Part shown: piece by piece, positions 1 through 12,418 of the stretch
Numbering within the stretch: the stretch's first letter is position 1
How the letters are laid out: every line of letters starts with the position of its first letter
Source: Byssochlamys sp. IMV 00236
Lineage: Eukaryota; Ascomycota; Eurotiomycetes; Eurotiales; Thermoascaceae
Length of the DNA: 64,000 nt
NCBI GenBank assembly: GCA_001931875.2
Contig: MSJH02000540.1
Span: 158,337-222,336, forward strand
Direction of reading: 5' to 3'
Made by a program: the position numbers and the translations under genes
Notes under the pieces: generated by a model
Seen by the model: the letters and a program-made list of their open reading frames with translations, nothing else
Database searches by the model: none
What the model was told of the DNA's origin: nothing

Positions 1-1096
1 TCCGACTGCAACATCACCTGCACGGACGGATCCACGAAGTTGGGCGCCAACATAGGCATACCAATCCCCAGGTTGGCGTACATGCCGTTCTTGAACTCCT
101 TGGCTGCTCGACGGACAATGCGCTCACGCTTGTTGGCAGTGTCTCCCTTACCCAAGGCGGACATATCGGCGCCGTCTTCCTTCGCAAAGGTATACTTTTC
201 GATATTCTTCGCCTCCGTGCTCTGGATGACACGCTTGACATAGATACCGGGAAGGTGTACCGCCGCAGGCTCTATCTCACCCACTTCAACGATGTTCTCT
301 GCCTCGACGATGGTCATTTTCGCATTGCGACCCATGGCTCCGTTGAAGTTGGCGGCGGCGTATCGGAACTGGCAGTTACCAAGCTTGTCCGCTTTCCAGG
401 CCTTCACAAAGGCGTAGTCTCCTTTGATTGACTCTTCCATGACATAGCTCTTCCCGTCGAAGACTTTGACATCTCGTGGTTGACTGTAGAGGGCGACGGT
501 ACCATCGCTGTTGTGTTTCAGAGGCAGATCGCCAGTCTGCACGACAGTGCCGAACGCAGCAGGCGTGTAGAAAGCAGGAATTCCAGCTCCTCCGGCACGG
601 CACCTCTCAGCTAGTGTCCCCTGGGGTGTCAACTCCAATTCAATCTCGCCGGTCAGGTACATGCGTTCGAAGGTCTTGTTTTCTCCGACGTAGCTGGCGA
701 TCATCTTCTTGATCTGCTTGCTCTGCAGGAGCAGACCTAGGCCTGAACCGTCCACACCCGCATTATTACTGACGGCCGTCAGGCCGGTGATGCGTGGGTT
801 TTCTCTAACGGCATTGATCAGTGTATCTGGGACACCGCAGAGACCGAATCCGCCTGCCAGAAGAGTCGAATTTGACTTCATATCTTTGATGGCCTCTGCA
901 GCCGAGGGCAAGACTTTGTTGATCTCATTCCGCCGGAGAGTAGTGGAGAATGCTCGAGCGAGAAATCGCTGATGCTGCGAGAACAGAACTGTCAGAATGG
1001 ATCGCCAGGTGGGCAAGGTACTGTTCACCCTACCTTGTTGACATCGGACGAAAACTGCCTGGCAAGCCGTAGGCACGTTGCTACTTGAGACGGCAT
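1..1096 (-). CDS. Succinyl-CoA:3-ketoacid CoA-transferase (SCOT), mitochondrial, 3' part missing
   Basis: Transfers CoA between succinyl-CoA and a 3-ketoacid such as acetoacetate in the mitochondrial matrix (family knowledge). Exon 1 (1096-1034) encodes a 21-residue start beginning MPSQVATCLRLARQF, rich in Arg and Ser and lacking acidic residues early, as expected for a matrix presequence. An intron follows at 1033-975 and exon 2 runs from 974 off the left edge. Visible SCOT signatures are LLAGGFGLCGVP, the GGAGIPAFYTPAAFG segment, and GNCQFRYAAANFNGAMGRN, followed by a MTIVEAENIVEVGEIEP stretch typical of the end of the alpha half. The linker and the beginning of the beta half (NLGIGMPMLAPNF) are present. 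The sequence stops after VMLQS plus two bases (GA), exactly where the family carries its catalytic glutamate (ENGILG). About 345 residues are visible of a usual ~520. Identification is firm; the C-terminal half lies outside the window. Confidence 0.95.
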
Positions 1097-2762
1097 TGTG
1101 ATTGAAATCTGATCACCTCGAGACTGTGACGATTCTCTAAACTCCCTTTTTGCCCCCGTAGAGCAGTTCAATATGAAATAGATAACTACTCCTGCACTTC
1201 TGTGAGGGCGGAATTGGTCCGTCAGTGATTCGGAGCGTGTTCCGCAACCTGGTTGTTCCCCACGGCCAATAATTTCCGGGGAAAAAAAGAAAAGAGACCA
1301 AAAGAAAAAATTGTCTACGACAGCAAAGTAGAAAAGAGAGAGCTCTCTAGCTGGCTGGCGGGTGCTAAATATAAAGGATAGAATTCTTGTCTGTCCCGTC
1401 TGTGTATACTAAGTATGCTTTACCCCGGTTTTTCCATCCCCGCACGCGGCTTTCATCGGCTGCCACATCAAACATTCCCGAGATCCTCTCCACATGGAAT
1501 GCACTGGATCGCTGAGATAGGCGCTGATAAGTATTGAAAAATGATTATAACGAGTTTTCTATATAAAAGAAACCATACCCAAAGATCTACGAAGCACATC
1601 TTGCTCATCATTGTAGAGGGCATTAGTTAGTGTCCTGACGCCCTGATAACGTACGCTTAGCCGCGGGTATTTCTCACTCCACCTGAAAGGCACCTCTCTT
1701 CTGATAATGGATACTGAAGTGAGATCGCCATCCCAAGCAGGGTCACTTCTGAAGATAGTATCGGGGACACTCAAGTGCTGTCACACCCCTTTCCAAGTTC
1801 CGCCTCGGCCGCGATATAGTTATTGGTACCGGCAGAGCCCTTACCCGATAGACGGATCTTAGATCAGGAACGCGATCTAGATACGTGGCAGTAACTATGG
1901 TTACTCTACGACTGCGTTGATCTCACTTCCACACCTAACTACAACGACCGCCATCCATCACTGCTCGAAAACTTGCATGCATCGGTGCTAGCATCGAGTT
2001 CCTCTCTTCGGATTTCATGGCATGAGAGGTACTATTCGTGATTACACCTTCTCTATTAGAGATGGGGGCTCATGGACAGACAGTGAAGTTCCCAGAGAGC
2101 CGATGCTGCCTCTTGAAGACTGCAGAGCTTCTCATCTCTTGAAGACGGTCGAAAGAAACATCTACGCAAGCCTACTTATTCTCTACTGCTTATGTTCCTT
2201 CTCGATCAGGCAAATGAAAAGAAGGAGGTTTCGCTATCTATCAACATAGCTTATCTCGGTCCCATTATTGTTTGCACTTCTGTCTTATCCTTGGCTATTA
2301 TTATAAGTCACGCCCTCCTCAATGATCACGTTGAGCGCGCATGGTTTCGAATTCCCATCTCCATCTCCATGATAACTCCTGCTCACGTTTCTCGATAGAT
2401 AGCCATCATAACTACGCCAACCATCATACCGCATCTGTCATACTGATCTCCTCATGGTCTGTGCGTGGATATCCATCCGAAAACGGCAACCCCCACAGCT
2501 CCGCTCAAAAAATTTCCGCCATGTCCACCCAAAACGGAAATACCACTATGCATTCATTATTTGACTCGCACAATTATTATCAACCAGGTCTACGAAGGGC
2601 AAAAAGAAAAAGAACCTCTCCCTGTCTGATTGTTCCATGACAGACGACACCCTTCACCAACAAAAAAAACATAGCTTGTTTGACGCCACTCAAGCTCGTT
2701 TACCTCATAAAAATTTCTTTCGGAGGCAAAAAGATATCAGCCGAAGAAGTTGTTCGGAATTG
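1097..2762. other. Intergenic region upstream of SCOT and downstream of tRNA-Lys
   Basis: No convincing coding region on either strand; the longest open frames are under 100 codons with no recognisable motif. It includes the SCOT promoter side (1100-1400). A TATA-like box at about 1560 (ctatataaaag) is not followed by any gene I can support. Confidence 0.6.
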
Positions 2763-2867
2763 AGCCGAACGCGGGGGTCGAACCCGCAGCCTTGCGGTAA
2801 CCTGGATGCAGTTATTTTACTAACTGCTGGTAAGAGCCGCACGCTCTACCGATTGAGCTAGCCCGGC
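2763..2867 (-). tRNA. tRNA-Lys(CUU) with a 32-nt intron
   Basis: A full cloverleaf can be drawn on the minus strand. The 7-bp acceptor stem pairs GCCGGGC (2867-2861) with GTTCGGC, using two G-U pairs. The D-arm is GCTC/GAGC. The anticodon stem is TGCGG/CCGCA. The T-arm is GCGGG-TTCGACC-CCCGC. The anticodon loop reads CTCTTA before the intron and A after it, giving anticodon CTT (2834-2832). The intron occupies 2830-2799, after tRNA position 37, the canonical place for tRNA-endonuclease substrates. Mature length is 73 nt with no encoded CCA, as in eukaryotes. The intron contains a perfect 7-bp hairpin (GCAGTTA...TAACTGC). Confidence 0.96.
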
Positions 2868-4089
2868 GGCTGTTGTTGAAGTGCGATGCTGAATAGTGAC
2901 TATTCTACCATGCGGAAGCGGATGTTTCTCTTTCATGCGGATCAGTGCAGGTTGTCTGTTCAACGCCTGTGTCGTAGGAGGAGGGGAGAAGGGTCGTAGA
3001 GGGAGAATGTGTGTGTATGGGCATGTGGGTGTCTACTCGATTCCAGATTACAGATTCAAATGCATTCCCTTCGCATAGGATATTGCTGCCCATCCAGGGA
3101 TCCGAAAGCAACAACTCGACACATCGCTATATATATATATGTGTTGGTCTTCATGAAAGATAGGCATATACGCTCACAATCGCCAGAAACGATAAACCAG
3201 ACGAGTAGCACGACTGACCCAGTCCTATGCTATACAGATCAAGACAGGTCAATAAGAAGCTCAGATAGCGGTTACATCGTCGACCACGCAGAATGATTAA
3301 TCCAAGCAACTAACCACAGTCCTCCCTTTCAAAGAAGTAGACTGAAACAGAAAGCTTTTGAAAGTATGTTTTTATTGCCTAGTGCGTTGCCCATTGCGGC
3401 AACTGCAGGAGACGATAGTTGAGCCGCATGTAATTACATTCTCGAAAAGTCTTTCTTTGCGAAACCACATAAATGCTACTTGAGTATGAAGTGCAGGTAT
3501 CGCACATACGAACATGCAAAGACAGATAAAATACGACGACTCCTGGACAAATGCTATAAATGAGAAAGGCGGAGATGGGCGGTATCATAATGCAAAAAGG
3601 AAATTCTGCTCAGAAACATCATACATGGTATTGCAGCGTTGGAAGGGCTAATAGGCAAGTGAGAATTCAAAGATAGAGATCCAATGAGGAAGGCATGAGA
3701 TGAAAAGAGAAACATGTTCATTTCGAACGTGAATGCGGAAATATCCTGCTGTCCTGTTCAGTCCCCTCGAATCGCCAACCCCCCCCTTTTTTTCCCCGTA
3801 CACCTCCGCTCATTCATTCGATGGATACATGAACAAAAGAAATAATCAGACGGGGAAATTCCCGCATCTAGACGTGACGTATATCCCCTCATCCAAGTTT
3901 GCGCAGCCGCGTAATCTGGACATATCGACATTTGTAGGAAAGAACAGCAGGTGATTCTCATCCAGAGAGTATGGGGAATCGTAAGAAGTCAAGGCATTTA
4001 GACGGAATTCGGGTGACCATGACTGGTTTCAAGGGAATCGTCTACTCCCTTGCGTTTTGAGGGGACTGTGGAAATATTCGTAGAAGGGC
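2868..4089. other. Intergenic region between tRNA-Lys and the UBP2 3' end
   Basis: No coding region I can support. A short alternating AT run lies at about 3128-3141. The stretch next to 4090 is presumably the 3' untranslated region of the deubiquitinase gene. Confidence 0.55.
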
Positions 4090-7000
4090 CTACCATTCCA
4101 CGTTTTGTGCGTCAGCTTCATTATTGAACGACCAGGTTCCGGCTGCATCGCTGCCTCCCGTATCGGTTTTTCTCTTCTCATCTAGAGTAGAAGCGTCTGC
4201 CGTACCTGCCGGGCCACTGTCAGTCCATGCTTCATCGTACGCGGGTGGATCCATATCCACATCTTCGCTCGTCGTTACAGTATCCTCGCCCTGGGCAGCG
4301 GCTGGAATCGTTGCCTGAGCGGCTGTATCTTCTGCTGTGGAAGCAGAATTCTCAGCGATTTCTCGGCACACCGGTTGGACGAGGCGGTCTTTCATGCGCT
4401 CATTTACATAGACCAGGAAGTACGGCGTCGGAGGATTTCGGCCCTGGCTCTCGAATATTTCTGCCCGATTATGCACCTCCGTAATATCGCTGTCGTTGTA
4501 TTTGCGCCAGACGTCCTTCTTGAAATCGTAGATGTAGATGTAATAATGCCCGAATTCGACAGACCCATGGTGCACAAACACAGCGTACAGGCGGTAAGGG
4601 AGGTGCTTGTAATCAGCAAATTGGCTCGAAATCATCGCCTGCGTGTCCCTGATCTCCTGCTCCACGACTTTGAAGACCATCAGTATCGCAGACAATTAAG
4701 ACGACAGTGCAGACTTACACGCTAGCTCTGTCTTGGTTATCTGGGACAGCTGGTCGAGTTCTGTAATTGTCTGCGGGTCTATCTCGATAGCATCGTCTGC
4801 GGTTTCTTCATCGTCTTTCATGGCGTCAAGATCTTCGAGCACACGTTTTGCATTATCAAACAGAGCAGGCATGTCTTGACGATCGTTCTCCTGTGGTTAC
4901 AGTCAGTCATGAGATTGCATCGCTTCTTTGAAAATGTGTAGTAACGTACCTCTTTGCGGAGAAGCTCCTCTCTGCGAGCCTCGAGCACCCTCAGCGTGTC
5001 CTTCCATGCCCAGCATTGTCGTCGACGATTCATGAGCTCCTCTTGCTGCGTATCCATATACCTATCGAGGTAGATTGTTTCCTTCAACTCAAGGTGGTGA
5101 GTTGACTTATATGAAGTCTTCTTGACGGGGTCGAACTGGACACGTTGGACTTGGATCTGGAGGATTGGGGGCAACTTGCTGATGGATCCGAATTGCTCTG
5201 CTATTTCTCCATCGACATGGACCTTCTGTGCATCAAAAGCCCCATCAATGGCGGCGTAGATGTCACGAGACCCAGATGCTACGTCGACTTTGATATCGCA
5301 CCACAGCTCCTCCTTTGAGCGCACACCGCGTTCAGCAGTAATATAGGACTGCGTTCTTCCGTAAAACAAGCTGGATTGGACGTCAGTGAGATTTGTCTCA
5401 TGTTTATGCTTCTGTCACTTACTCTTTAACCTGATCCAGCTGCTCACCATCTGGAGCAATGGCTCGAGGTTTAATGGCGCATTGGCTTTGGAAGAGAACA
5501 TTGTTGATGACCTCTGTCACATCTTGCTGTGCTCCGATCTCCACCTCTTCGAGTAATTGCCTCTGTCGTTCCGCATCCGACGATGGTCGTGGAGGCACAG
5601 GTGGAGGCCGATTTGGCGGCCCTATAGGGCCGGGAGTCGCCTGAGAGTCTGTAGCAATCGCATCCTTTTCTTCTTCAGAGGTTGGCTTGATATCCTGCTC
5701 TGAGGCGTCATTTCCCAAAGGAGGTTGGTTCTCCTTATTGTCCGCAGGCGGTCCAGGTGTCTCATTTCGGCTGCTATCGACAAGCGTCGCGTCGCTATCA
5801 ACGTCGCTTGTCGTTGACTCTTTCGATACATATGTCTCCGCGGTGACAGGAGCGGCCGTTGCTGTCTGCTCTGCACTTTCATCGCTTGTGCCTGTCTTTG
5901 GCGGCCCCAAAGGGCCCATCACTGCCACCCCGTTTATCTCCCCTAAACCACCCGGCCTTGGACCGGAGATTGTCGACTTGCGACGTATGGCTGCTTCATT
6001 CGTTGAACTAATCAGGGTCAATCTAGCCAACTCCGGAGATGGTGTAACAGAAGAAGAAGGAGAAGTGATCATATTCTGAAACAGTGTCCGAAGCTCTCTC
6101 AAGACTGTTGTCAATTAGCGTTTAGTGGAGGTACACAGGGTAAAGAGGTCTTACATCTCTGAGAACGCTCAACTTCATTTTTTGTGACTTTACGCGATCC
6201 AACTTGCTTCTGACTCAAGCTCTCCTCTCCCATGTCCATCTTATGATTTTCGAAATCAAGGACCATCTCGCGATAGGGGCGCACAGTAAAGTAGAACTGC
6301 AGTAAGCTATTAAGGTAGCAAGTGTTGCCGATATTCTGCAGGCCCACCGGCCACTCCGATAACTTGCGATCGGATTGAGCAGTAGAGCCGGAGACGAGGT
6401 TTCCGAGGATGGCGCTATCCTTATCCTTTGCGATGATACTGAGAGCACGGTTGTAGGTCTCTATCTGACCTGGGGCCTCGTCGACGCAAATAGTGTAGGC
6501 CGCCATTATAGCCGCATCGTCAACAGTTCGATCCGGTATTTGAAGCAGCCGGTATGCGTCTCCGACATCCATCTCGCCGAGTCCGGTCTCACCTGTCTTG
6601 AGAAAATGGCTCAGAGTTTCGGACTTCCGTGCTTCTGCAATAATCTCAACAGCACGGCGTGCAAGATCTTTGCTTGCGGGGCTGTCGGTTATCTGGTTTT
6701 CATGTCAGTCCGTCTGGTATTGTGATAGGTGTTACCGCACAAGAAACGGTCTGTCTGGCTTGCAAATCCGCAAGATGCGCGAGGAGTAATACCTTCGCCG
6801 TGTACATCGTGACAATGAAATCGTCGGGTGTTTTCTCATCTACCCCAAGGAATACCAAAGCTTGCTCGGGCGTTGAAACCCCTGCAGAAAGGTCAGTGCA
6901 TGATTACGGTCAAGCTTCAGGCCATTGAAACTAACTTTCTTCAGCAGCTGCCTTGATGTGCTCGCTTCGCCTGCTGTCTCCTATCCTCCACAACTGTTTA

Positions 7001-8622
7001 CGTGTCTCAGCTTCGTGGGTGGTGGCGCTTAAGAATGCGTAGAATTTCCCAATGATGCTGTCTTCAGTGAGGGTGGGATCTTCATGGCTAAGGCCGAAAT
7101 ACTTGTACGCCTTGACGACGTCTTCTTCGGTATATTGACCCTCAGAATATGCCACCATGACGGCTTGATCGATGACCTCACGCTCCGATCCATCTCTTAA
7201 ACTGGCTACTGTTTTGAGGTTCTGAAGATAAAATGGTGCTCGCGATGGATCGACGCTGATCTGCCGATTATATGCTTCCACGACTAGAGCGGAAGACATA
7301 TCCTCCACAGCCCCCAAGTCTTCGTAGCACCTAGTATCTCCACGTTAGATTTCGATTGACCACACAGAAAAAGGTAGATGGGAAGACGAACGGTGTCCCT
7401 GGCATTTGGAACTCTCTCCAACCCACGGCCCTTGGGTCTATCGTGTGATCAGCATAGGTCATCGGCATCCAAGAAGAGAGAGGGAAACCAACAGTTCAGG
7501 GCCCCAAGAGCATATAAGATATCGTTCTGTGCGAGTGCTGGCTGGTCTATTTGGTGCCCCTTCCTCTCAGTAGGTGGTCGTTGCTCTATCAGCGCCGATA
7601 GCTCATGCACAACGTCATCTAGGAAAACATTAAAGGGGTCATGATAAGGTGGGGCTTCAGTAGCCTGGGGGCGCGGGGGCTCCCAGAAGCCTTCATTCTG
7701 AATTGAACGGTTGGAGTTAGCTATTTACTGGTGGATCGCACGTGGTCAAAGAGAACCAAGCAAAGGTACATACCCCGTTGTGGAACTCGAGAAACCGTAG
7801 AAGGTCTTGACAGGGAATTCCTTCAACCCCAAAGCAGACCATGAATCTTTTATTCACAGCAGATATTGATTTGCTCCTTTGCCGGTCATGAAGAGCATTG
7901 CTGATATATGTGCGCAGGTTTTCCAAGACGTTGATGGGAAGCGGGTGACCAACTCCCTCTAAGCGATCTGGGTGAGCATTGATGGCTTCATCAGCCCGGT
8001 TTTTGAGCAGTTCTGGGTCCGTTAGAAGTTGCACCCACTGAGGGCCGAGCAGCGGAGAAGCGATGCGCAGAGATGCGACTGCTGAGCACGTTAAATATGA
8101 ACATTCGTAATGAAATGTCTCCACGTGCTGCCCCTTAGGGGTTATCTCCTCCGTAGATTGCCCGCCTGCCTGTCTACCAGACTTGTACACAAAATGGTGG
8201 ATATGATCTGCTTGATTCTGACTGATCTGGCCCACATCCTTTGTATATGTTACGACCAGCTGCAGATGGTACCTGCATTTGGAACAGACAGCTGCAACTC
8301 TGTATGTCGTGCCAGCTCCGCGTCTTTGTGTCTGTGGTGGGAGGATGGTCTGGTTCGTCTTGGTGGTATAGATATGCTGGCAAGCGGCCGGCGAAATCCA
8401 CTGCTGGATTCCATTGTATCCTCCTGGAAACACAGGAGGCACTTGCGAAAGTAGGTTTCTGCCCGAACTCGGTGGGTTTTGAGGGTCGTATAGATTAATG
8501 TCGGCTGCTAAACGCGGAGCAGTCTTGCCTATATATTCGTATCGGTTAGCAGGTAACGTTGGGGATTGCCTCAGTTACTACCATGACACGGCTTACAGAC
8601 CTGCTCTCCCTGGGGGAGACAT
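4090..8622 (-). CDS. UBP2: Ubiquitin carboxyl-terminal hydrolase 2 (Ubp2-type USP)
   Basis: Removes ubiquitin, in yeast notably K63-linked chains counteracting the Rsp5 ligase (family knowledge). Eleven exons, all phase-consistent: 8622-8601, 8528-7774, 7697-7493, 7437-7392, 7330-6936, 6881-6793, 6692-6155, 6104-5423, 5370-4950, 4890-4719, 4667-4090. They give a 1300-residue protein, close to yeast Ubp2 (about 1270). The long N-terminal half contains repeated helical UBP2-type segments (for example YSEGQYTEEDVVKAYKYFG). The catalytic USP domain begins with GLQNIGNTCYLNSLLQFYF, cysteine near residue 629. The histidine box is HHGSVEFGHYYIYIYDF, histidine near 1150, followed by KYNDSDITEV. Between them is a long low-complexity insert (P-, S- and T-rich, encoded around 5440-6050). 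The start was chosen because MSPPGRAG joins in phase through an intron with a gctaac branch site; the donor gtctgt is not ideal. The last intron (4718-4668) has the weakest acceptor. Confidence 0.93.
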
Positions 8623-9216
8623 AGGTGGCTGTATTTGCACCAGCGATGGTCGCAAACTTGACACCAAGGAGTCCAGCCCCGAAACTTATGGGTGTTGAGC
8701 CTAGAGCTAGCAGTTACTAGACCAAGAGCTCTCTGCAGACGGATTGGAGCTTCCTATATAGCACAATCCCCTAAGATGCAACTAATCAGATCATAGCCAT
8801 GCTAAAAGTACATTAGTTGGCCTTACCCCCGGCTATGCACAGATCACAGGTTAAGAGTTCTCAAGAGATCAAACAGCGCAGGCAGAAAGTGACGCCAGGC
8901 GAGCGGAGGGGCAAACGGCCAGACAAGCTTGGAACGGACAGCTCCCATTGACGGCGGAAGCGCCTGCAGCCCAACTCTGAGCAGCCTATCAAAAAGGAAA
9001 TAGATGAGACGAGAAGACCTCCAGCTTGAAACCCATGGAAGAGTCTTTGTCAGATTATGCGACTGTCCTCATGCTCTCAGACGTGCCGCGGAGCTTCCTG
9101 GTTGATGCCAAGGAAGGCGGTATCAGACGGCAAAATTCACTCCATATCCAAAATCGCTCCAACCGACGACGACCGCCCTATCCAAGAGCCGCTCATTCTC
9201 GTCTGTATCAGCCACC
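8623..9216. promoter_or_regulatory. Divergent promoter region UBP2 / complex I subunit
   Basis: About 590 bp between two divergently transcribed genes, so it must hold both promoters and 5' leaders. No specific operator can be named. The plus-strand start at 9217 lies in a good initiation context (gccaccATGg). Confidence 0.5.
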
Positions 9217-9998
9217 ATGGCGTCGACTACGGAAGAGAACTCCTACCATCCTAAGGATGCCATTGCGGCGGCCAGCAAGACCACCCTACTGACCGGTGGA
9301 ATTGGTCTGTTCGCCTCGGCCGTCCAGAACACTCTGGTGAAGAAGAATGTCGGACCGTGGGGTGTGTTTACGAGAACCGGCGGCACCATTGGTATTTTCG
9401 GTGAGTCGCACTATCTGGGGTGATATAGCTGATTTTCTCGAATCAATTGATGCTGACTGTGGGTGATTTTTCAGCGGCGATGGGTGGTACATATGAGTTC
9501 GTGAAGACCGCTTCCGCCAACCTGCGTGAGAAGGAAGACCCCTGGAACGTTGCTCTAGGAGGCTTCTTCTCCGGCTCAGTTCTCGGCCTTCGAGGTTTGT
9601 CTTGTCGTTGAGGATGCTACGAGGCTACGATCTTCGCTAACAGTCATCCAGCCCGTACCTTCCCCGCCGTCTTCGGATACGGCGCTGCCCTGGCGGCGGC
9701 ACTGTATGCCTTTGAGTACACCGGAGGTTCTCTGCGAGGCTACGAGAAGGACCGCAGCGTGGACGAATTTGAGAGACTGGAGAAGCTGAGGAAGGCATAC
9801 AGAACACCGGCAGAGGAGACCTTCGCTGAATTGGGCGAAGGAAGAGGTATGTGGCTAGATTGGGATCGCACGACTTCTTACGTTCTCGCTAACAAGCCCC
9901 CAGGTATCTACGCCCCTGGCTACGCTGAACGCCGTCGGGAGCGTATCAAGCAGGCATACGGCATCGATGTTCCCGCAACTGCTGCTCCCGCGTCTTGA
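9217..9998 (+). CDS. NADH:ubiquinone oxidoreductase 21.3 kDa-type subunit (NDUFA11/B14.7-like)
   Basis: Accessory membrane-arm subunit of mitochondrial respiratory complex I, member of the Tim17-like fold family that includes human NDUFA11 and Neurospora nuo21.3b (family knowledge). Four exons: 9217-9400, 9475-9594, 9652-9846, 9904-9998, giving 197 residues, the expected size. The N-terminus YHPKDAIAAASKTTLLTGG and the segment FASAVQNTLVKKNVGPWGVF are characteristic. Glycine-rich hydrophobic helices follow (GGTIGIFAAMGGTYEF, NVALGGFFSGSVLGLRARTF), then a charged C-terminus. No cleavable presequence is evident, usual for this subunit. All introns have GT..AG ends and phases close. Presence of complex I excludes Saccharomyces-type yeasts as source. 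Confidence 0.93.
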
Positions 9999-12068
9999 GA
10001 TTGGCATCCTCTGGACTGGCCCAGTTTGTTGCGTCAAAACGTCTTCATGTAATATACCTGCACACATACCAGGGTGTCAAGAGAGCTCACCCAGCTTACA
10101 ACACGATTTCTTTTCTGTTTGCGACCTGTTTATTTCCCGTTACGATTGGCAGTAGGATCGCACAGGACACAGCGTCCTTGATACGAGTAGCATCAACAAT
10201 GGGCCCCCTGCCTGTTGATGCGACCCATCTAGCATGCCAGTTTCTGTAGATTTTTTAACGTTCAGATTCAGATTAGGTCACGGTCCTGGTATGAAGTCGT
10301 TCTGCGTAATGGTGCTCTCGACCGTCAGCGGTGACGCTTGCCCGAAGCTTCCCGTCATGACGGGTTGACCGATGCCGATCGGATTTGATGAGGTCGAGCT
10401 TTTTCCTCTTTAAACTTCTGATCTACAACACCAGACCTTTGTTTCTGTCCTTCTGTTTCTTTTGACATGGACCAAAGATCTCTGGTTTGGTTTACGTCCT
10501 TGCCGCTGCCGTCCGTCCAGTTGGAGGTAGTACTGCTGTCACCCTCCGGCAATGGTCCATGGCTGGGCGCCAGGGCAGAGACGGGTGATTTCAGGTGTAC
10601 ACCATGGAAACCAGTTTTAGAGTAGCCAGTGCACCCCGCCTTGACTCCCATTAGGCGCCAGAGGCAATATGACATTTTTCTCGTGAGGACCGTCTGTCAG
10701 TATTACGCCTGTGTCCCTAGGATAACAGCCGAGATGCCCGATCGGCAGATTGACACTTGCCACAAGTTCCCTTGCACCGCCATGTTTCCCGACGAGCTGT
10801 CAGATCCATGTTGTCGGACCAGTAGGGCTGCTGCTGGCCTGTCAGCGCTTGTCAGCTGTAGATATGTCTACAGGCGCAGAACGGAGCGCCCTTCGGTGGC
10901 TCGAAACTAGCAGTGCGGCCGCCGGGGGAACCGAACAGAGGGTGGAGCTGGCGCAACGTGCCCGCTTCTCCATGTCTGCTTGCTCCATGACTCCATGAGT
11001 CGATGTGCGGGAAGGGCAGTGAGTCGTTGACGCCACTGTAGAGTAGACAGCCCTGTGGCTATCTCGACGGCAAGTGGACCAGCGCGAAAAGGGAACACGA
11101 TTCGAACCCGAGACTGACTGCCGGGATCCATGCCCGTCGACTCGAGTCGAAATAGATAGAGAGCAAGTCAAAATGAATAATAACCATACTCGAGTCCAAG
11201 TAAGTTAGACTGTCTTCCGCCCTTCCGCTGGCGCCGTGTCCAGATGAACATTTGATGACGTTTAGTCGAAGGGAGATAATAGGCTTTTGTAGCTTCCAGC
11301 TTGTGATTGTGGTCGTTTCTTCCCAATCGGGTCGTGACCGTCATGAGAAAGATACGAATCATCACATTTTCCTGTCAGAATCTCCTAGCTTGAGCGTTGG
11401 ACAGGACGAGTGCGTATTCTCGAGTTGCCGGTTTCGTCGTTACAGTGCCAATGAACCCCCCGCGCCTTGACCACCGCCACTCTGCGGCATCTTTAGTGTA
11501 CTCGTTGTGCCCAAAAACGATGAGGCAGTGAAAAACAACACTTGCGTTAGTCGATGGCTGAGGGGATCTAGGCAAGCTCAGCTGCGCTGTGCTGATGGAG
11601 CAGAAGTACCCGTACCGTTCGGAGGACCGAAGCGCGACTACTACTGCAAGACGACGGATTACTCTGCGCTTCGTAAGTCAGTCAGTAACTTAGTATCCAA
11701 GAATTCACCAGGTGGAACGAGGTCTCATCATGATCCAAGGCTCAAGCCTAAGGGATTCTCCGCCTAGAGTCCGATAGGCTTTGACGCTGGTCCCGCCAGG
11801 CTCCGTCAGTCCGTCTGGAGAGTTTCCCCTGGAGTTGATTATTATCGTGCGCTGCTAGGATAGAGTTACGAACTGGTGCGGACGGCTTGAGGCTGGACAG
11901 GGCGCTGGATGCTTCCCCGGCGAGGCCGACCGTCGTCGCTGTTCATGTTCAGTAGTTCATGGCAGATGTTCGCAGAGTCGACAAGACGTCATCCGCATCC
12001 GTCACGATCGTGGTCTGTAACTACTCTAAACCCGTCCGACAGCACCTCCTCCTCCCTCCTCTTTCTAT

Positions 12069-12100
<32 letters not shown>

Positions 12101-12418
12101 TTTCTCTCCTCTCATCCTCTCTTTCGCAATTCTCCCTCTATAGTACATGGCGCTGTTCTCTTCAGCCGTTGTTTCAATAGTCCCGTGCTAATGGTGGGGC
12201 TTTATCCGTTAAGCTGATCATCTACGCAACCATCGCCGACTCCCCGCAAACAGTTCGCTCTAGATCTGAGCCGACTCTTCGCCAGGGAAGCTCTAGGGAC
12301 AAAGTCGCCTTCTCGACTGTGTCTCGAACAATTCCACGTCCAACACCAGATTCACTACTATCTCTGCAATCTTGACGCAGAACAACCCGCCGGTGCGCTC
12401 GATCAATCACTCTCCACC
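9999..12418. other. Long intergenic region upstream of the SLM1-like gene
   Basis: About 2.4 kb with no open frame resembling a protein. The left part will contain the complex I subunit terminator. The right part is the 5' leader and promoter of the gene at 12419, including a strong pyrimidine tract (entered separately). Confidence 0.6.
12044..12124 (+). promoter_or_regulatory. Pyrimidine (CT/TTC) tract in the SLM1-like promoter or leader
   Basis: An almost uninterrupted C/T run of about 80 bases with a (TTC)n core near 12070-12102, on the coding strand 300 bp upstream of the ATG at 12419. CT-rich tracts are a common core-promoter element of filamentous-fungal genes. The element is seen directly; the role is inferred. 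Confidence 0.55.

Noticed and set aside
1555..1575. TATA-like box ctatataaaag on the plus strand
   Set aside because: No gene, tRNA or conserved frame begins downstream within a plausible distance.
11090..11130. Possible tRNA T-arm (cgattcgaacccg on plus, ggttcgaatc on minus)
   Set aside because: The T-loop consensus fits but the flanking bases do not form a 5-bp stem and no acceptor, D or anticodon arm can be drawn.
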